This document shows positions 15,836 to 26,565 of a stretch of DNA of 34,463 nt, one piece after another. The stretch is from Rhizobiaceae bacterium (GTDB taxonomy: Bacteria; Pseudomonadota; Alphaproteobacteria; Rhizobiales; Rhizobiaceae). The notes under the pieces were generated by a model. It was not told the DNA's origin. It did not search any database and saw only the letters and a program-made list of their open reading frames with translations. The position numbers and the translations under genes are program-made. The stretch covers positions 1 through 34,463 of the forward strand of contig JANQMU010000128.1 in assembly GCA_028279875.1 (NCBI GenBank), written 5' to 3'. Every line of letters begins with the position of its first letter. Position 1 is the stretch's first letter.

Positions 15836-17587
15836 TTGCCTATATATGTGCGCGCTCGCAAGATGATTTTCGATTGCAGAATTTCAACAATCATTGGTGC
15901 AATCTTTACTGCGCTGTCCTTTTCGTCAATCGCCGCCGCTCAGGTCACCCTGCCCGGCTCTGCGCAACCCGGTCGGGCGGAACAACCGCTGCTCGAGCAG
16001 CCATTGCAGCCCAGATCGACCGAGTTGCAGACCGTCACCGCCGACGATGCGGGGCCCGCCGTGCCCGATGTCGAAGTCACATTCACCCTTCGCCAGGTGA
16101 TCGTGGAAGGGGCAACGGTCATTCCGGACGCCGATTTCGAACCGCTCTATGCGCCTTCCATCGGCCAGGAAGTGTCCGTCGCGCTGGTCTTTGAAATCGC
16201 CCAAAAGGCGACAGCCCTTTATCGCGAGCGCGGCTATATTCTCTCGCAGGTGGTCGTGCCGCCGCAGGAGATCGATGGCGGCGTCATCCGCCTGCAGGCC
16301 GTCGAGGGATTCGTCGATGAGGTCGTGATCAGCGGCGATCTCGGCAGCAGTCGGGATCTGGTCGCCGCCTATGGCGACAAGATCAAGGCCGACCGGCCGC
16401 TCAATTCCAGAACGTTGGAGCGCTATCTGCTGCTGGCCGGCGACCTTGCCGGCCTCGAAGTCCAGGGCGTCTTTTCGCCGTCCGAACAGACCACCGGTGC
16501 CGCCACCCTGACGATCCAGTCGCAATACAGCCGTGTCGAGGCGGCCTTCGAAGTGTCGAATTACGGCTCCAACTTTGTCGGTCCGGAAAGCGGCATGGCG
16601 GAGGTCACGCTGAACTCGGTCTTCGGCCAGTATGAACGGCTTGGCGCCCGTGGCTCACTGTCCGGCGACGGCGACGAGTTGAAGTTCGGCGAGATCTTCG
16701 GCTCCGTGCCGGTCGGCACGGAAGGCACCAGCCTTTTCGGCCGCATCTCCGGCAGCAAATCGGATCCCGGCAACGGGCTCGAAGCCTTCAACATCGCCAA
16801 TGATTCCTTCCGCTGGTCGGTCGGCGTGTCGCATCCGGTGATCCGCTCGCGCCGCAAGAACCTGTTTGTCGGGCTTCAGTTCGACTGGGACGATCTGAAA
16901 TCGGATTCCAATTTCGGACAGGTGGTGGACGATCATCTGCGCGTCGCACGGGCAACGGTTGATTACGATTTCGTCGACACGGCCCTCGGCGGCAACCTTC
17001 CGGCAATCACCGCGTTGCAGGTCCGCCTCAGCCAGGGCTTTGCCTCGCTCGGCGCGACATCCTCGTCGGATGCCAACCGGTCGCGCCCCAATGCCGACGG
17101 CTCCTACACGGCGATCGAAGGCGAGATCCAGCGCTATCAGAGAACAGGCATTCCGGGCGTCACGCTGCTGTTGGCGGCGCGCGGCCAGTATTCCTCGCAG
17201 GCTGTTCTGTCGAGTGTCGAATTCGGCTTCGGCGGCAGCGCCTATGGCCGCGGTTTCGATCCGAGCACCATTGTCGGCGACCGCGGCATCGCGGGCAAAC
17301 TCGAACTTCAGTACCAGCAGCCGGCCCCGGACGCCCTGTCCGTTCTGGAAACCTATCAGCTCTTCGCCTTCCTTGACGGCGGCATCATCCAGAACGTCGC
17401 CGTCTCCGGCCCGGACCCGTCGGTGACGGAACGGCTCTATTCGACCGGCGGCGGCGTGCGGCTGGATTTCCTCCACGGCGTCGAGGCGGAGCTTGCGCTG
17501 GCCTGGCTTTCGGAAGCCACTGACAACAATTACAGCTTCGGCAACGGCCAATGGCGCGGCCTGTTCCGCGTGGCCCGGAAGTACTGA
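15836..17587 (+). CDS. TpsB: two-partner secretion outer-membrane transporter (ShlB/FhaC/HecB family)
   Basis: The 583-residue protein is the Omp85-superfamily pore that exports TpsA proteins. It has a signal peptide (ISTIIGAIFTALSFSSIAAA, cleaved before Q), a Pro/Gln-rich linker, and a POTRA_2-type domain (about 80-165; FTLRQVIVEGATVIP, ALYRERGYILSQVVVPPQ, GVIRLQAVEGFVDEVVISG). The remainder is a 16-strand type barrel. Loop-6 motif is GRGFDPS (family VRGY/F) and the partner barrel motif is FLDGG. It ends with an aromatic residue (ARKY), as outer-membrane proteins do. I chose TTG at 15836 because AGGGAG lies nine bases before it; ATG at 15863 (no clear site) and TTG at 15815 are alternatives. 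It is divergent from tpsA1 and convergent, 33 bp apart, with tpsA2. It is the only intact transporter in view. Confidence 0.93.
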   Translation: MPIYVRARKMIFDCRISTIIGAIFTALSFSSIAAAQVTLPGSAQPGRAEQPLLEQPLQPRSTELQTVTADDAGPAVPDVEVTFTLRQVIVEGATVIPDADFEPLYAPSIGQEVSVALVFEIAQKATALYRERGYILSQVVVPPQEIDGGVIRLQAVEGFVDEVVISGDLGSSRDLVAAYGDKIKADRPLNSRTLERYLLLAGDLAGLEVQGVFSPSEQTTGAATLTIQSQYSRVEAAFEVSNYGSNFVGPESGMAEVTLNSVFGQYERLGARGSLSGDGDELKFGEIFGSVPVGTEGTSLFGRISGSKSDPGNGLEAFNIANDSFRWSVGVSHPVIRSRRKNLFVGLQFDWDDLKSDSNFGQVVDDHLRVARATVDYDFVDTALGGNLPAITALQVRLSQGFASLGATSSSDANRSRPNADGSYTAIEGEIQRYQRTGIPGVTLLLAARGQYSSQAVLSSVEFGFGGSAYGRGFDPSTIVGDRGIAGKLELQYQQPAPDALSVLETYQLFAFLDGGIIQNVAVSGPDPSVTERLYSTGGGVRLDFLHGVEAELALAWLSEATDNNYSFGNGQWRGLFRVARKY

Positions 17588-17620
17588 CGACCGACCGGTT
17601 CAACAGCACCGGAGTATCGG

Positions 17621-20600
17621 TCACAGATCAAGAGTCGACAGATAGCGGTCAAGCCAGGGCGAGATGTCCGAGCCGGATGCAGGCGCCACGCAGACAACCC
17701 GTCCCTCCGGGCTTCCGCCATCGACGATGACAACGCACTGGCCCAGCCCGTAGCGCTGTTCCAAAATGCCGTTGGCGAGGATTTCGAACGCATATTCGGG
17801 CCGCAGGATCCGGTCGCCCGGGGCCTGCACATTGGTCGAACGGACGCCGAATTCCGGCAATCCGTCGACCGGCGGGCTCGGCAGGAAGAAAATCTGGCCG
17901 AGGGTCGAATTGTCATCGAAATCGACAATGCGGCTTTCAACCCAGGAAAGAAGCGGCGCCGACGCACCCAGCGGAATCGAGACCCCGTCATATGTCGCAT
18001 CATGGCCGTTTATGATCGTCGGCCGTCCCGGTTCGAACAGGGCGCCGTCGGTGAGTTCGATGAAATTTCCGGTCTGGCCATTGAACGCGATGGCGCCCAG
18101 CGACTTGCCGACAATGCTGACGCCCGGGCCGGTGAGCCGCATGCCAGTCGCCCCGCCGGTGAAGCTCGCCGCGCCGTTGAAGTCGACGGCAACCCCTGCA
18201 TTGCCGACGTCGGTAAGGACCTCGAAAACCGTGCTGCCGGCGCCGGCGATATAGGCCGCCGCGCCAAGATTCAGCCGGCCGTCGGGACCGGGGATGCCGG
18301 TATTGTCGACCAGCAGCGCGCCGCCTGTGCCGTCATAGGTGCCGCCGATGATCGAAACGGTCGAGGGCGACTGGAGAAAGTTGATCCTGATCGCTCTTTG
18401 CGCGGCGAACACCTGGTTGGCATCGATGGTGACGGTCGCTGTATCGAGAACGCCATCAATCCTGATGCCGTTCTCGCCGATACGTGAGCCCGCGCTGCCG
18501 ATCACGTTGTCGGTGATTGTGAATTCAGTGTCGCCCATGAGCCCGCCAGCTGCAGCGATGCCGTCTTCGGCACCAATGATTTGCCTGTTGCCGCCAAACG
18601 AGATGGACTGGCCGTTGACGGCCATGGTGACCGCACCGATGGTGACATCGCTGTCGATCACACCGTCATCGAAAAAAATCGCATCGAGACCATCACTGAA
18701 TATGCCCGCATTGCCGGCGATTGCGATGGTGCTTGATTCAGCAGCCTGAGCAAAGGCAATACCATCGGCTGAAACACCGCGAATTTCGGTGTTGTTGCCG
18801 ATTACGACAGCGCTGTTGGCGATGGTGCCTTCGAAAGCTACACCGCTGGCGGCGCCTTGAATTGTGCCGTTTCCGAGCACTGTCAGAACAGCCCGGTTTG
18901 TTATCGCGCGTTGGAAGAGAAGAGCGGCGCTGTCGGCCCGAATGATCGTGTTGTTCGCGATGGTGAATGTGCTGTCGCTGATGGCGCCGATGTTGATACC
19001 GTTTCGGTTACCCAGGATTGCCGCATTGCCAAGCACCGTCACCTCGGCTCCATTGTTCACCGCGCCTTCGAACTCAATGGCATTGAGGTTTTCACCCCGA
19101 ATGGTCGTGTTGCCGGCAATGGTGAATACGCCGCCGTCAATGCTCTCGATATCGATTCCATCATCGGCTCCAACGATCAGCCCATTGCCATCGGCCGGAT
19201 CGGATCCGCCGATGGTGATATTGGCGCCGGTGATTGCGGCATTGAAGAGGATCCCGTCAACGTCAACCCCGCGGACTTCATCATTCCCGGAAATGACCAC
19301 GCTGGCATCGGTGATCGTCGCCGGGCCGCCGGTGCCGCTGCTGGCGAAGTTGACGCCCCGGTCGAAGCCGCGGATCAGCCTGTTGTCGTCGATCAGGATG
19401 CCGGTCGTCGCGCCGGAGACAGCGCCGCGAAACGCGATGCCGTCGCCCAGTTGATCTTCATCGAGGAAGGTGCCCAGCCCCTCGATGCTCTGGTTCCCGG
19501 CAATGATGACGTCGCTGCCATTGCCGATCGCACCGGCCAGCTCGATGCCGTCACCGGTGCCTTCAATGACATTGCCGCCGAAGCTCGCCGCCAGAATAGC
19601 GCCCGCTGCCGCCGTGTCGTGTTCTTGCTCGATATTAGCGTCGGAGGCCTGCGCGTTAATTTCCAGGTCGATTTCGGGGGTGCCGGTGTCTGCGCTGGCA
19701 GACGCAGACGGATCGCCTCCGATAGCCACTGCGGCGCTGCCGCCGACACCGGATGTGGAAACACGCGCGGAACCGTTGTTGGTCGCCGCCGCGGCAAACG
19801 CGGTGTCTTTTTCCGGATCGCTGGTGGCAAAGCCAGCCGCGGCTGCAAAGTCGCCGGGCGCACTGTCCCCAATCATACGATGGCCCTGAACGGAAGTCCG
19901 GACGCTCGGCTTCCCAATGCGCACTGCAAACACCGTGGCCGGACCGATATCGATGTCCGCGTTGTCGATGGCGCCGCCGAAATGGATGCCGTCGCCGGCC
20001 CGGCCGAAGATGCCGGCATTGTTGCCGGCCACGACGATCGCGGAGTCGGTGATCGACTGGTCGAAACGCACGCCGTCGCCGGCCTTGCCCTCGATCAGCG
20101 TGTTGCCGACAATGAAAATATCGCTGCCCGTGATACCGCTTTCAAACTGCACGCCATTTCCGTCGCCGGCACCGGCCCCATCGCCAATGATCGAGTTGCC
20201 GGCAACCACCGCATCGGCACCGGCAAAGGCCCCGGCATTGGACTCAAATGCATAGGCGAAAGCCGCGACACCGAGCCCGATGGTGCTGTCGGTAATGTCG
20301 CCTGCGAACAGCACACCGTCGCCATCACTCGCGTCAACAATCGCATCGGCCATCCACATCGTTGCGCCTTCAACGACGCCGCCAATGCGGATACCGTTCT
20401 GGCCGGCCGTGATCGTCTCGCCGATGATCGCGACATCGGAGTCCTCGATCGTGCCGCCGATATTGATCCCATTCAGATCGGCTTCGATCGCATTGCCCCG
20501 CAGCACCACGCTCTCGGTCGTTGCGATGCCATCAAGATCGATGCCGTGAAGATCGGCGAGCAGTTCGTTGTCGTTGATGTCGACGATCGAGGCGCCGCCG

Positions 20601-23600
20601 ATCGCGCCGACGAAATTGATCGCATTGCCGCCGGCATCGATGATGTTGCCGAGGATGTTGACAAAATCCGCGTCCAGGGCCTGGGCGATCTGGATGCCGT
20701 CGTTAAGCGACGTGATGTCGTTGTCGCGGAGGATCGTCGCACCGTCGATGTTGTTGGCGATGATGCCGATATTGACATCGCTGAACGTGTTGCCGTCGAT
20801 CACCGTGTCGATCGCCACGCTGGCCGGCGTGACACCGAGGACCTCATTGAGGCCAAGGATCACGCCGAAGCTGAGGTTGCCGAAACCGAGCCCGGTGATG
20901 GTGAAGGGATCGATATTGACACCGCTGACGTCGTTGCCGTTCGCCGCCGAGTCCGAGGCGCCCGCGCTGAGGGTGCCGTCGCCGATCACGTCGAAGTCGC
21001 CGACCAGGAAGCCGTGCCGGGATGTGTTAGGGTTATTGGAGAACGGATCGAGCCCGGCATTGCCGCCGTTCGCCAGGTCGATGATCGGATTGCCGCCGCC
21101 GGTGTCGGCGCCGACGATCGTCAAATCGTCGACCCAGACCTCGATATTGCCGCCATAGGTGCCTGAGCCGACCGTAATGGTTTGCGGTCCGGTGAACAGA
21201 CCGGCCGCATTGACGGCACGTTGTATGCTGCCGCCATTGCCGACGACCAACTGACCGAGATCAATCAGCCCCAGAAAGTCGGCGTCGAGGAAGTGTACGA
21301 TCTTGTCCTCGATGGCGATCGCGTCCGCCACGACCGTTTGGTCGAGACTATCGAAGGTCACGCCGGTTGCGTCGATCACTGTCGGGTTGCCAGGGCCGAA
21401 AAGGGCGGTGTCCTTCAGTTCGATATAGTTGCCGCTCTGGTTGGTGAATACCGTGTCGTTCAGCGTATTGCCTATGAGGGTCAGCGTGCGGCGTGACTGG
21501 CCATCGATCAGGATGCCGTGGACACCGCCGTCAAAACTGTTGCCGGTGCCGATTGCAAGGCTCGAATTCAGCCGGATGTCGATCAGCAAGCCGATGCCGT
21601 TGACGCCGAGATTGACGTCGTTGTTGGAAATGACGAAGCCGGTCCAGTTCGGATCACCGCTCCGCAATCGTCCGTCGATCAGAAACCGGATGCCGACTTC
21701 GTCGGCGTTGTTGACTGTATTGCCGTCGACGACGATGTCAGCCATGGTCATCTTGGTGACGCCGGAGACGTCAATCCCGATATCGGTATTGTTGATCGTG
21801 TTGCGGGAGATGTTGATATTCGCCATCCGCGACCGGTCGTTATTGGCGCTCAGCCGGTCGAGATTGGCACCGACGCGGATCCCGAAGCCCCGGCTTGCAA
21901 GGCCGGTGATCGTATTGTTGTCGATCAGGATGTTGTTGGAGATCGGATGCGGCGAGTTGCTGCCGCCGCCTCCGACGATATGCATTCCGGCAAAGGCGGA
22001 TGATATGACATTGTTGGTGATCTTGAACCCGTCGACCACGTTGCCGCTCGGCCCTTCGAGATCGATTGCTGTGCCCCGGTTGGGACTGCGGATAGCAAAG
22101 CTGTTATCGGTGATCAGCCAGTCGCTGAACGGTCCCTGACCGCTGCCGATCACAATTCCGTTGCCGTCGATAATACGGTTCGGTTTGTTGGAGCCGCCCA
22201 ACCGTTCGACCCGGCTCCTGATCCCCGTCTTGATCCTGTCCGGATCGTTATCGATGTCGGCGGCGCCGCCGTCGATTCCGAATGTGTTGTCGGAAATCTC
22301 CACAGTGTCGACATCGCCGAGCGCCTCGATGCCAACATCCAGCCGGTCGGCAAAATAATTACCGATCGCATCGGCGTCGTTCGCCGTATCGCCGATCAGA
22401 ACATCGCTGATGGCACCGTTGGTCGCGAAGCGGCCGTCGAGCAGGATGCCGATAGTATCATCCACATCGCCGTCGCGCTCGAAACGGAGGCCGTCTATCG
22501 TGACGTTGCTCGATGTCACCGTCAAGCCGGCGGAGTTCCCGAGGACATCGATGACCGTCGTGTTGATCGGCCCGTCGCCGATCAGGGTCAGCGCCTTGTA
22601 GACCTGCACGCCGCCGGCGAAGGTGCCGTCGCCGATATTCACGGTGGCGCTGGCCGCTGCGACGTCGACCGCGTCCTGAATCTCGGCGCCACCGGCGGAG
22701 CCAACAATGTTGACCGTCGTCGCCGTGCCGGTAATACCGCCCCCGGGGCCGCCATTCGGGCCGCCGGAAAAGTTCGCTATGAGATCACCGTCGAGATTCA
22801 CGGTGGGGGCGTCGAAATTGATCGTGGTGTCGGACCGGACCGTGGCGCCGGTCTGCACATTGATTTCGGTCGCCACCGCATTCAGCGAAGTAACGATGTT
22901 GGACCCGGAGAAGTTGATCGTCGACGCAGCCAGCGCGTTGATATTCACCGTGCCGAATGCGGTGAAGTTCACACCGCCGATATTGACGTCGGTGGTGTTG
23001 CTGTCGAGGGCAACCGGATTGCCGAACGTCAGGGCGCTCGGTGTTTGCACCGTTCCTGACGTGACGATGGTGTTAAGCTCGTCCTGGCTGATCACCATGT
23101 CGCTGGCGAGGGCGTCGGTGCCGCTGCCGATGCCGATCGAGCCGGTGGTCGAGCGCAGGATGGTGATGTCGCCGTCGACTCCGCCGTCACCGCCGGCGCG
23201 CAGGCGGCTGGCGCCGGTTCCAAGGATCAGATCCTCGGCAACGACAAGAATGTCGCCGTCGATGCCAAAAAAGGTGGAGACCAGGCCGTTGCCGCTGACT
23301 TCAACCTCCGCCGTCGTGCTGGCGACACCGAGCGCGCGCAACTCCGCATTACCGGCTGCACCGTTGCCGGAGTCAGGGCCGGTATCCACCTCGGCCCGCA
23401 CGACCACGTCATCATCAGCCTGGGCGAGGAAGTTGCCACCTTCGGTATCGACAGCGCCATCGATCAACACATCGGCATCGCCGAGACTGTCTGTGTTGAA
23501 GCCGGCGATGAATCCTATATCACCGCCGGTTGTCGAGATGGCGCCGCTGCGAACCGAGACATCGTCGCGGGCGCGCGCTTCCAAGGCATTGAACCGGTTG

Positions 23601-26512
23601 GTCCCGTCGAGGAACACATCGCTGTCGGCGCCGGCCAGGGCGTTGAGCTGGACGCGGCCGGTGATGGTGCCGGTGGTCGAATCGGCATTGTCGACAAAGA
23701 TGTTGTCGATCTGGTTGTCATGACCGGCGAGGTCACCGATGCTGCCGTCCGATGCATCGCCGATGATCAACGCAGCGGCATCGATGACCGACAGCTCGCC
23801 TTGACTGATAGACATGCCGCTGTTGAAGTCGCCCAGCGAGACATTGCCATTGGTAACGCGCGCGATGACAACAGTGCCATCGGCGGCGGCGATGCGCTCG
23901 CCTGTGCCGGAGCCGAATTGGATGTCGTCAGCCTGGATGAAGACATTGCCTCCGGCGCCCGCCTGGTTGACCGTGTTGAGCTGGCTGCCGTCTTCGATGT
24001 TGAATATGGAGCTGCCGCTGATGGCCAGCGCCGTAATGTGGGCATCGCCGCCGTTGGTGCTGACAGTTGCCCCCGCCCGGATGCGCACGTCGTCGTCGGC
24101 CTGAGCCGAGAAACTGCCGCCGTTGGTGTTGACGTTGGTGTCGATCAAGACGTCTGCGCCAGAATTATCTGCCCGGAAGCCGGCCTCAAACCGGATGTCG
24201 CCGCCGGTCGTCGAGGTGGTGCCCGTGGAAACACGGATATCGGTCCACGCGCGGGCCTCCAGGGCATGGAACACATTGGTCCCCTGGAAGAACACATCGC
24301 TGTTGATGTTGGCCAGGGCGTTGAGCTGGACGAGGCCGCTGATGGTGCCGATGGTCGAGTCGGCATTGTCGACGAAAATGTCGTTGATCCGGTTGTCGCT
24401 ACCGGAGCTACCGATAACCAGGGATTCGGCGTCGATCTTCCGCAGAATCGCCTGGCTGAGAACGAGCCCGCCATTGTCGTCGCCCACTGACACGTTGCCC
24501 GGGGTGGTTCGCAGGAACGTGACGGTACCGCCGGTTCCATTGGCGTTGATGACAGGATCGGCCGTAGAATTGACGACAAGCTCGTCCGTCTGGATCGTGA
24601 CCGCGCCTGCCATGCTGCCGACGGTGGTGTCGATAAGGTCATCATTAGGTCCCGGGGAACCAAACGTTATGGTCGAGCCGCTCTCGCCACCGCGGGCGAT
24701 GAGCGTCACATCACCGCCCGACGTGCGTAACGGATCGCCGATAAAGACGTCGTCGGCGGCATCAAAGATCACATATCCGCCACCCGTGCCCAGGTCCTGG
24801 GGGCCATGAACGATGTCGGCGGAGGTCATGGGGCTGCCGGTTTCGGAACTGCCGGCATACCATTCGAAATTGGTGCCGCTGGTTCCTATGTTCAGGATCA
24901 CCGCTTCTTGCGTGTTGATCGTATCAGCGGCATGGATCTCGAACGTACCGACCGTGGCGGAAGTGTTGTTGATGTCGAAGCGCGTCCCACCGCCAAAATC
25001 AACCCGGCCGGTGCCAGCGTTTATGAAACCGTTCGTATTCAACTCAAAATGGCCGCCGACATTCAGCACGTCCGTGATGATACCGAAGCTTACATTGGTT
25101 GCGTCTGCGGAGCATCCGGAAGTCAGGTTGATGTTCGCTAATATGCAAACGTCACCGGGATCAACCAGCAGGTGGCCGGTCGACACCGAACCATCGATGA
25201 CGCCGGTCCCCCGCGTGGAGACTTCAACAAAGCCGTTATCGCCGCCGAGCGTCGTGATCGTGCCGTGGAAATAGACTGCGTCCATTCCCCAGACGATGAC
25301 ATTGCCGCCGTCGCCGACGCCTGACGATGCATCGATGACCGTCTCGGCGCCGATGACCGTCCGGTCCGCCATCGGCATGAAACCGTTGCCCGCCGCGCCC
25401 GCGTCCTCGCCCGTCAGGATCGAAACGAGGTCGCCGTCCTTGAGATAGCCGATCGGGCTGTCGCCATCGAGCGGGCCGCCCTTCAAGGCGCCGCCGATCA
25501 GAACCTCGCCGCCGCCGGCCTCGCCCAGCGCCTCGATGCGCGATTTGGGGATCGGGATCTCTTCGCCGGTGATATGGATCGTGCCGCCGGTCTCGCCCTG
25601 GCGCGTGCCGCTGGCGTGGACGCGGCCGCTGACCTTGACACGGCCCTTGTCGCCGCCGAACAGCACGATCTTGCCATTGCGCATGCCGACCGAATTGGCC
25701 TGCGCGACGCCGGACATGTTGATCGCATTGTCGAGGACCCGCGAGGCCTGGCTGGCCGTCATGACGATCGAGCCGCCATCGGCCTCGACCGTGCCCGAAT
25801 TGTTGACCAGCGCCTCGGCGGTCGAGCCGTCACGGCGCTTCGGCGCCGTCTTCGTCGGTTCGGTAATCGTGAAGGCGACAAGCCCGTCGCCGTTGAAATC
25901 GATCGTATGGGCTTCCCCTGCCCCGAGGATGACGGTGCCGAGATTGGCGCGGATCAGACCGGCATTCTCGACGCCAGGCGCCACCAGCGCGGCAAGGCCG
26001 GTATCGCGCACCGTGATCATGCCCTCATTGCTGACCATGGCATCGGGCAGGCCCGGCCGGTCGAAGATCAGCCGGTCATTGAGAAAGTTGCTGTTGCTGA
26101 TCCCCGCCGTCGAGGCGATCAGGCTGCCGACATCGACCCGGGCATTGGGCCCGAAATGAATGCCCGCCCCGTTGACGATGATGACGTTGCCATTGGCAAA
26201 CAGCGAGCCGTCGAACATGGTCGCATGGCCTGACAGGACCCGGTTGAGCGCCCAGGAGGCTGAGCCCGGCTGGTTGAAGCGCACCTGTTCCTGCGCGGTG
26301 GTGTCGAAACTGTCCCACTCGATGATCAGCCGGTCGGTCGCTTGGTCGATGCGGGACGTGTTGCCATTGTGGCTGATCGACCCGTCACCGGAAACGACGC
26401 GGCCGCCGGACGGTCCGGCAAGGGCTGGAGAAACGATGCTGCTGGAAACGAACGCGGCCAGAACAAGAATGCGGGCACTGCGACGAAGCGACTGCTTGCA
26501 CATGCGACTCAT
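17621..26512 (-). CDS. TpsA2: giant two-partner secretion exoprotein
   Basis: The 2963-residue protein has a signal peptide (1-32, ending SPALA) and a TPS domain nearly identical to that of TpsA1. Beyond the TPS domain it follows TpsA3, not TpsA1: a GEEIPIPKSRIEALGEAGGGE segment, a two-Cys stretch starting DPGDVC, and two copies of a 0.7-kb module (IDAxxLxIG ... VQLNALA ... TTGGDI). A beta-helix with DGIxF / IxGN rungs then runs to the end. An Ala/Ser-rich insert of about 110 residues (19584-19930) breaks the helix pattern. The C-terminal segment has a Cys pair 14 residues apart and ends SPWLDRYLSTLDL. I chose ATG at 26512, with GAGGGGG nine bases upstream, by alignment with tpsA1; an in-frame TTG lies at 26614. 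Its divergent partner tpsB has decayed, so export probably relies on the intact TpsB. No toxin domain is seen. Confidence 0.92.
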   Translation of the reverse strand: MSRMCKQSLRRSARILVLAAFVSSSIVSPALAGPSGGRVVSGDGSISHNGNTSRIDQATDRLIIEWDSFDTTAQEQVRFNQPGSASWALNRVLSGHATMFDGSLFANGNVIIVNGAGIHFGPNARVDVGSLIASTAGISNSNFLNDRLIFDRPGLPDAMVSNEGMITVRDTGLAALVAPGVENAGLIRANLGTVILGAGEAHTIDFNGDGLVAFTITEPTKTAPKRRDGSTAEALVNNSGTVEADGGSIVMTASQASRVLDNAINMSGVAQANSVGMRNGKIVLFGGDKGRVKVSGRVHASGTRQGETGGTIHITGEEIPIPKSRIEALGEAGGGEVLIGGALKGGPLDGDSPIGYLKDGDLVSILTGEDAGAAGNGFMPMADRTVIGAETVIDASSGVGDGGNVIVWGMDAVYFHGTITTLGGDNGFVEVSTRGTGVIDGSVSTGHLLVDPGDVCILANINLTSGCSADATNVSFGIITDVLNVGGHFELNTNGFINAGTGRVDFGGGTRFDINNTSATVGTFEIHAADTINTQEAVILNIGTSGTNFEWYAGSSETGSPMTSADIVHGPQDLGTGGGYVIFDAADDVFIGDPLRTSGGDVTLIARGGESGSTITFGSPGPNDDLIDTTVGSMAGAVTIQTDELVVNSTADPVINANGTGGTVTFLRTTPGNVSVGDDNGGLVLSQAILRKIDAESLVIGSSGSDNRINDIFVDNADSTIGTISGLVQLNALANINSDVFFQGTNVFHALEARAWTDIRVSTGTTSTTGGDIRFEAGFRADNSGADVLIDTNVNTNGGSFSAQADDDVRIRAGATVSTNGGDAHITALAISGSSIFNIEDGSQLNTVNQAGAGGNVFIQADDIQFGSGTGERIAAADGTVVIARVTNGNVSLGDFNSGMSISQGELSVIDAAALIIGDASDGSIGDLAGHDNQIDNIFVDNADSTTGTITGRVQLNALAGADSDVFLDGTNRFNALEARARDDVSVRSGAISTTGGDIGFIAGFNTDSLGDADVLIDGAVDTEGGNFLAQADDDVVVRAEVDTGPDSGNGAAGNAELRALGVASTTAEVEVSGNGLVSTFFGIDGDILVVAEDLILGTGASRLRAGGDGGVDGDITILRSTTGSIGIGSGTDALASDMVISQDELNTIVTSGTVQTPSALTFGNPVALDSNTTDVNIGGVNFTAFGTVNINALAASTINFSGSNIVTSLNAVATEINVQTGATVRSDTTINFDAPTVNLDGDLIANFSGGPNGGPGGGITGTATTVNIVGSAGGAEIQDAVDVAAASATVNIGDGTFAGGVQVYKALTLIGDGPINTTVIDVLGNSAGLTVTSSNVTIDGLRFERDGDVDDTIGILLDGRFATNGAISDVLIGDTANDADAIGNYFADRLDVGIEALGDVDTVEISDNTFGIDGGAADIDNDPDRIKTGIRSRVERLGGSNKPNRIIDGNGIVIGSGQGPFSDWLITDNSFAIRSPNRGTAIDLEGPSGNVVDGFKITNNVISSAFAGMHIVGGGGSNSPHPISNNILIDNNTITGLASRGFGIRVGANLDRLSANNDRSRMANINISRNTINNTDIGIDVSGVTKMTMADIVVDGNTVNNADEVGIRFLIDGRLRSGDPNWTGFVISNNDVNLGVNGIGLLIDIRLNSSLAIGTGNSFDGGVHGILIDGQSRRTLTLIGNTLNDTVFTNQSGNYIELKDTALFGPGNPTVIDATGVTFDSLDQTVVADAIAIEDKIVHFLDADFLGLIDLGQLVVGNGGSIQRAVNAAGLFTGPQTITVGSGTYGGNIEVWVDDLTIVGADTGGGNPIIDLANGGNAGLDPFSNNPNTSRHGFLVGDFDVIGDGTLSAGASDSAANGNDVSGVNIDPFTITGLGFGNLSFGVILGLNEVLGVTPASVAIDTVIDGNTFSDVNIGIIANNIDGATILRDNDITSLNDGIQIAQALDADFVNILGNIIDAGGNAINFVGAIGGASIVDINDNELLADLHGIDLDGIATTESVVLRGNAIEADLNGINIGGTIEDSDVAIIGETITAGQNGIRIGGVVEGATMWMADAIVDASDGDGVLFAGDITDSTIGLGVAAFAYAFESNAGAFAGADAVVAGNSIIGDGAGAGDGNGVQFESGITGSDIFIVGNTLIEGKAGDGVRFDQSITDSAIVVAGNNAGIFGRAGDGIHFGGAIDNADIDIGPATVFAVRIGKPSVRTSVQGHRMIGDSAPGDFAAAAGFATSDPEKDTAFAAAATNNGSARVSTSGVGGSAAVAIGGDPSASASADTGTPEIDLEINAQASDANIEQEHDTAAAGAILAASFGGNVIEGTGDGIELAGAIGNGSDVIIAGNQSIEGLGTFLDEDQLGDGIAFRGAVSGATTGILIDDNRLIRGFDRGVNFASSGTGGPATITDASVVISGNDEVRGVDVDGILFNAAITGANITIGGSDPADGNGLIVGADDGIDIESIDGGVFTIAGNTTIRGENLNAIEFEGAVNNGAEVTVLGNAAILGNRNGINIGAISDSTFTIANNTIIRADSAALLFQRAITNRAVLTVLGNGTIQGAASGVAFEGTIANSAVVIGNNTEIRGVSADGIAFAQAAESSTIAIAGNAGIFSDGLDAIFFDDGVIDSDVTIGAVTMAVNGQSISFGGNRQIIGAEDGIAAAGGLMGDTEFTITDNVIGSAGSRIGENGIRIDGVLDTATVTIDANQVFAAQRAIRINFLQSPSTVSIIGGTYDGTGGALLVDNTGIPGPDGRLNLGAAAYIAGAGSTVFEVLTDVGNAGVAVDFNGAASFTGGATGMRLTGPGVSIVGKSLGAIAFNGQTGNFIELTDGALFEPGRPTIINGHDATYDGVSIPLGASAPLLSWVESRIVDFDDNSTLGQIFFLPSPPVDGLPEFGVRSTNVQAPGDRILRPEYAFEILANGILEQRYGLGQCVVIVDGGSPEGRVVCVAPASGSDISPWLDRYLSTLDL
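19584..19930 (-). other. Ala/Ser-rich insertion within the TpsA2 beta-helix
   Basis: Elsewhere in these proteins the motif IGPAT(V/A) is followed after about eight residues by SFGGN. Here about 115 residues separate them. The insert is rich in Ala, Ser, Gly and Thr, has acidic patches (SDPEKD, EQEHD), and lacks the IxGN/DGI rung pattern. It may loop out of the helix. Limits are approximate. Confidence 0.65.
23634..24311 (-). repeat. 0.68-kb tandem module in tpsA2
   Basis: The distance between the two copies of the VQLNALA-coding motif is 678 bp. The module carries TSTTGGDIRFEAGF, GGSFSAQADDDVRIR, FIQADDI and IARVTNGNVSLGD. A second copy lies at the 5' side. tpsA3 has three. Confidence 0.75.
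25620..26512 (-). repeat. TPS-domain repeat block, copy 2
   Basis: This is the counterpart of 14594-15482 and of 34010-34463. Between tpsA2 and tpsA3 the near-identity runs on past the TPS domain to about 25199 (tpsA3: about 33587). Confidence 0.85.
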
Positions 26513-26565
26513 AACGGACCACCCCCTCAACGCAACAAACGCAACACCTCTAAAATACGCACGCG

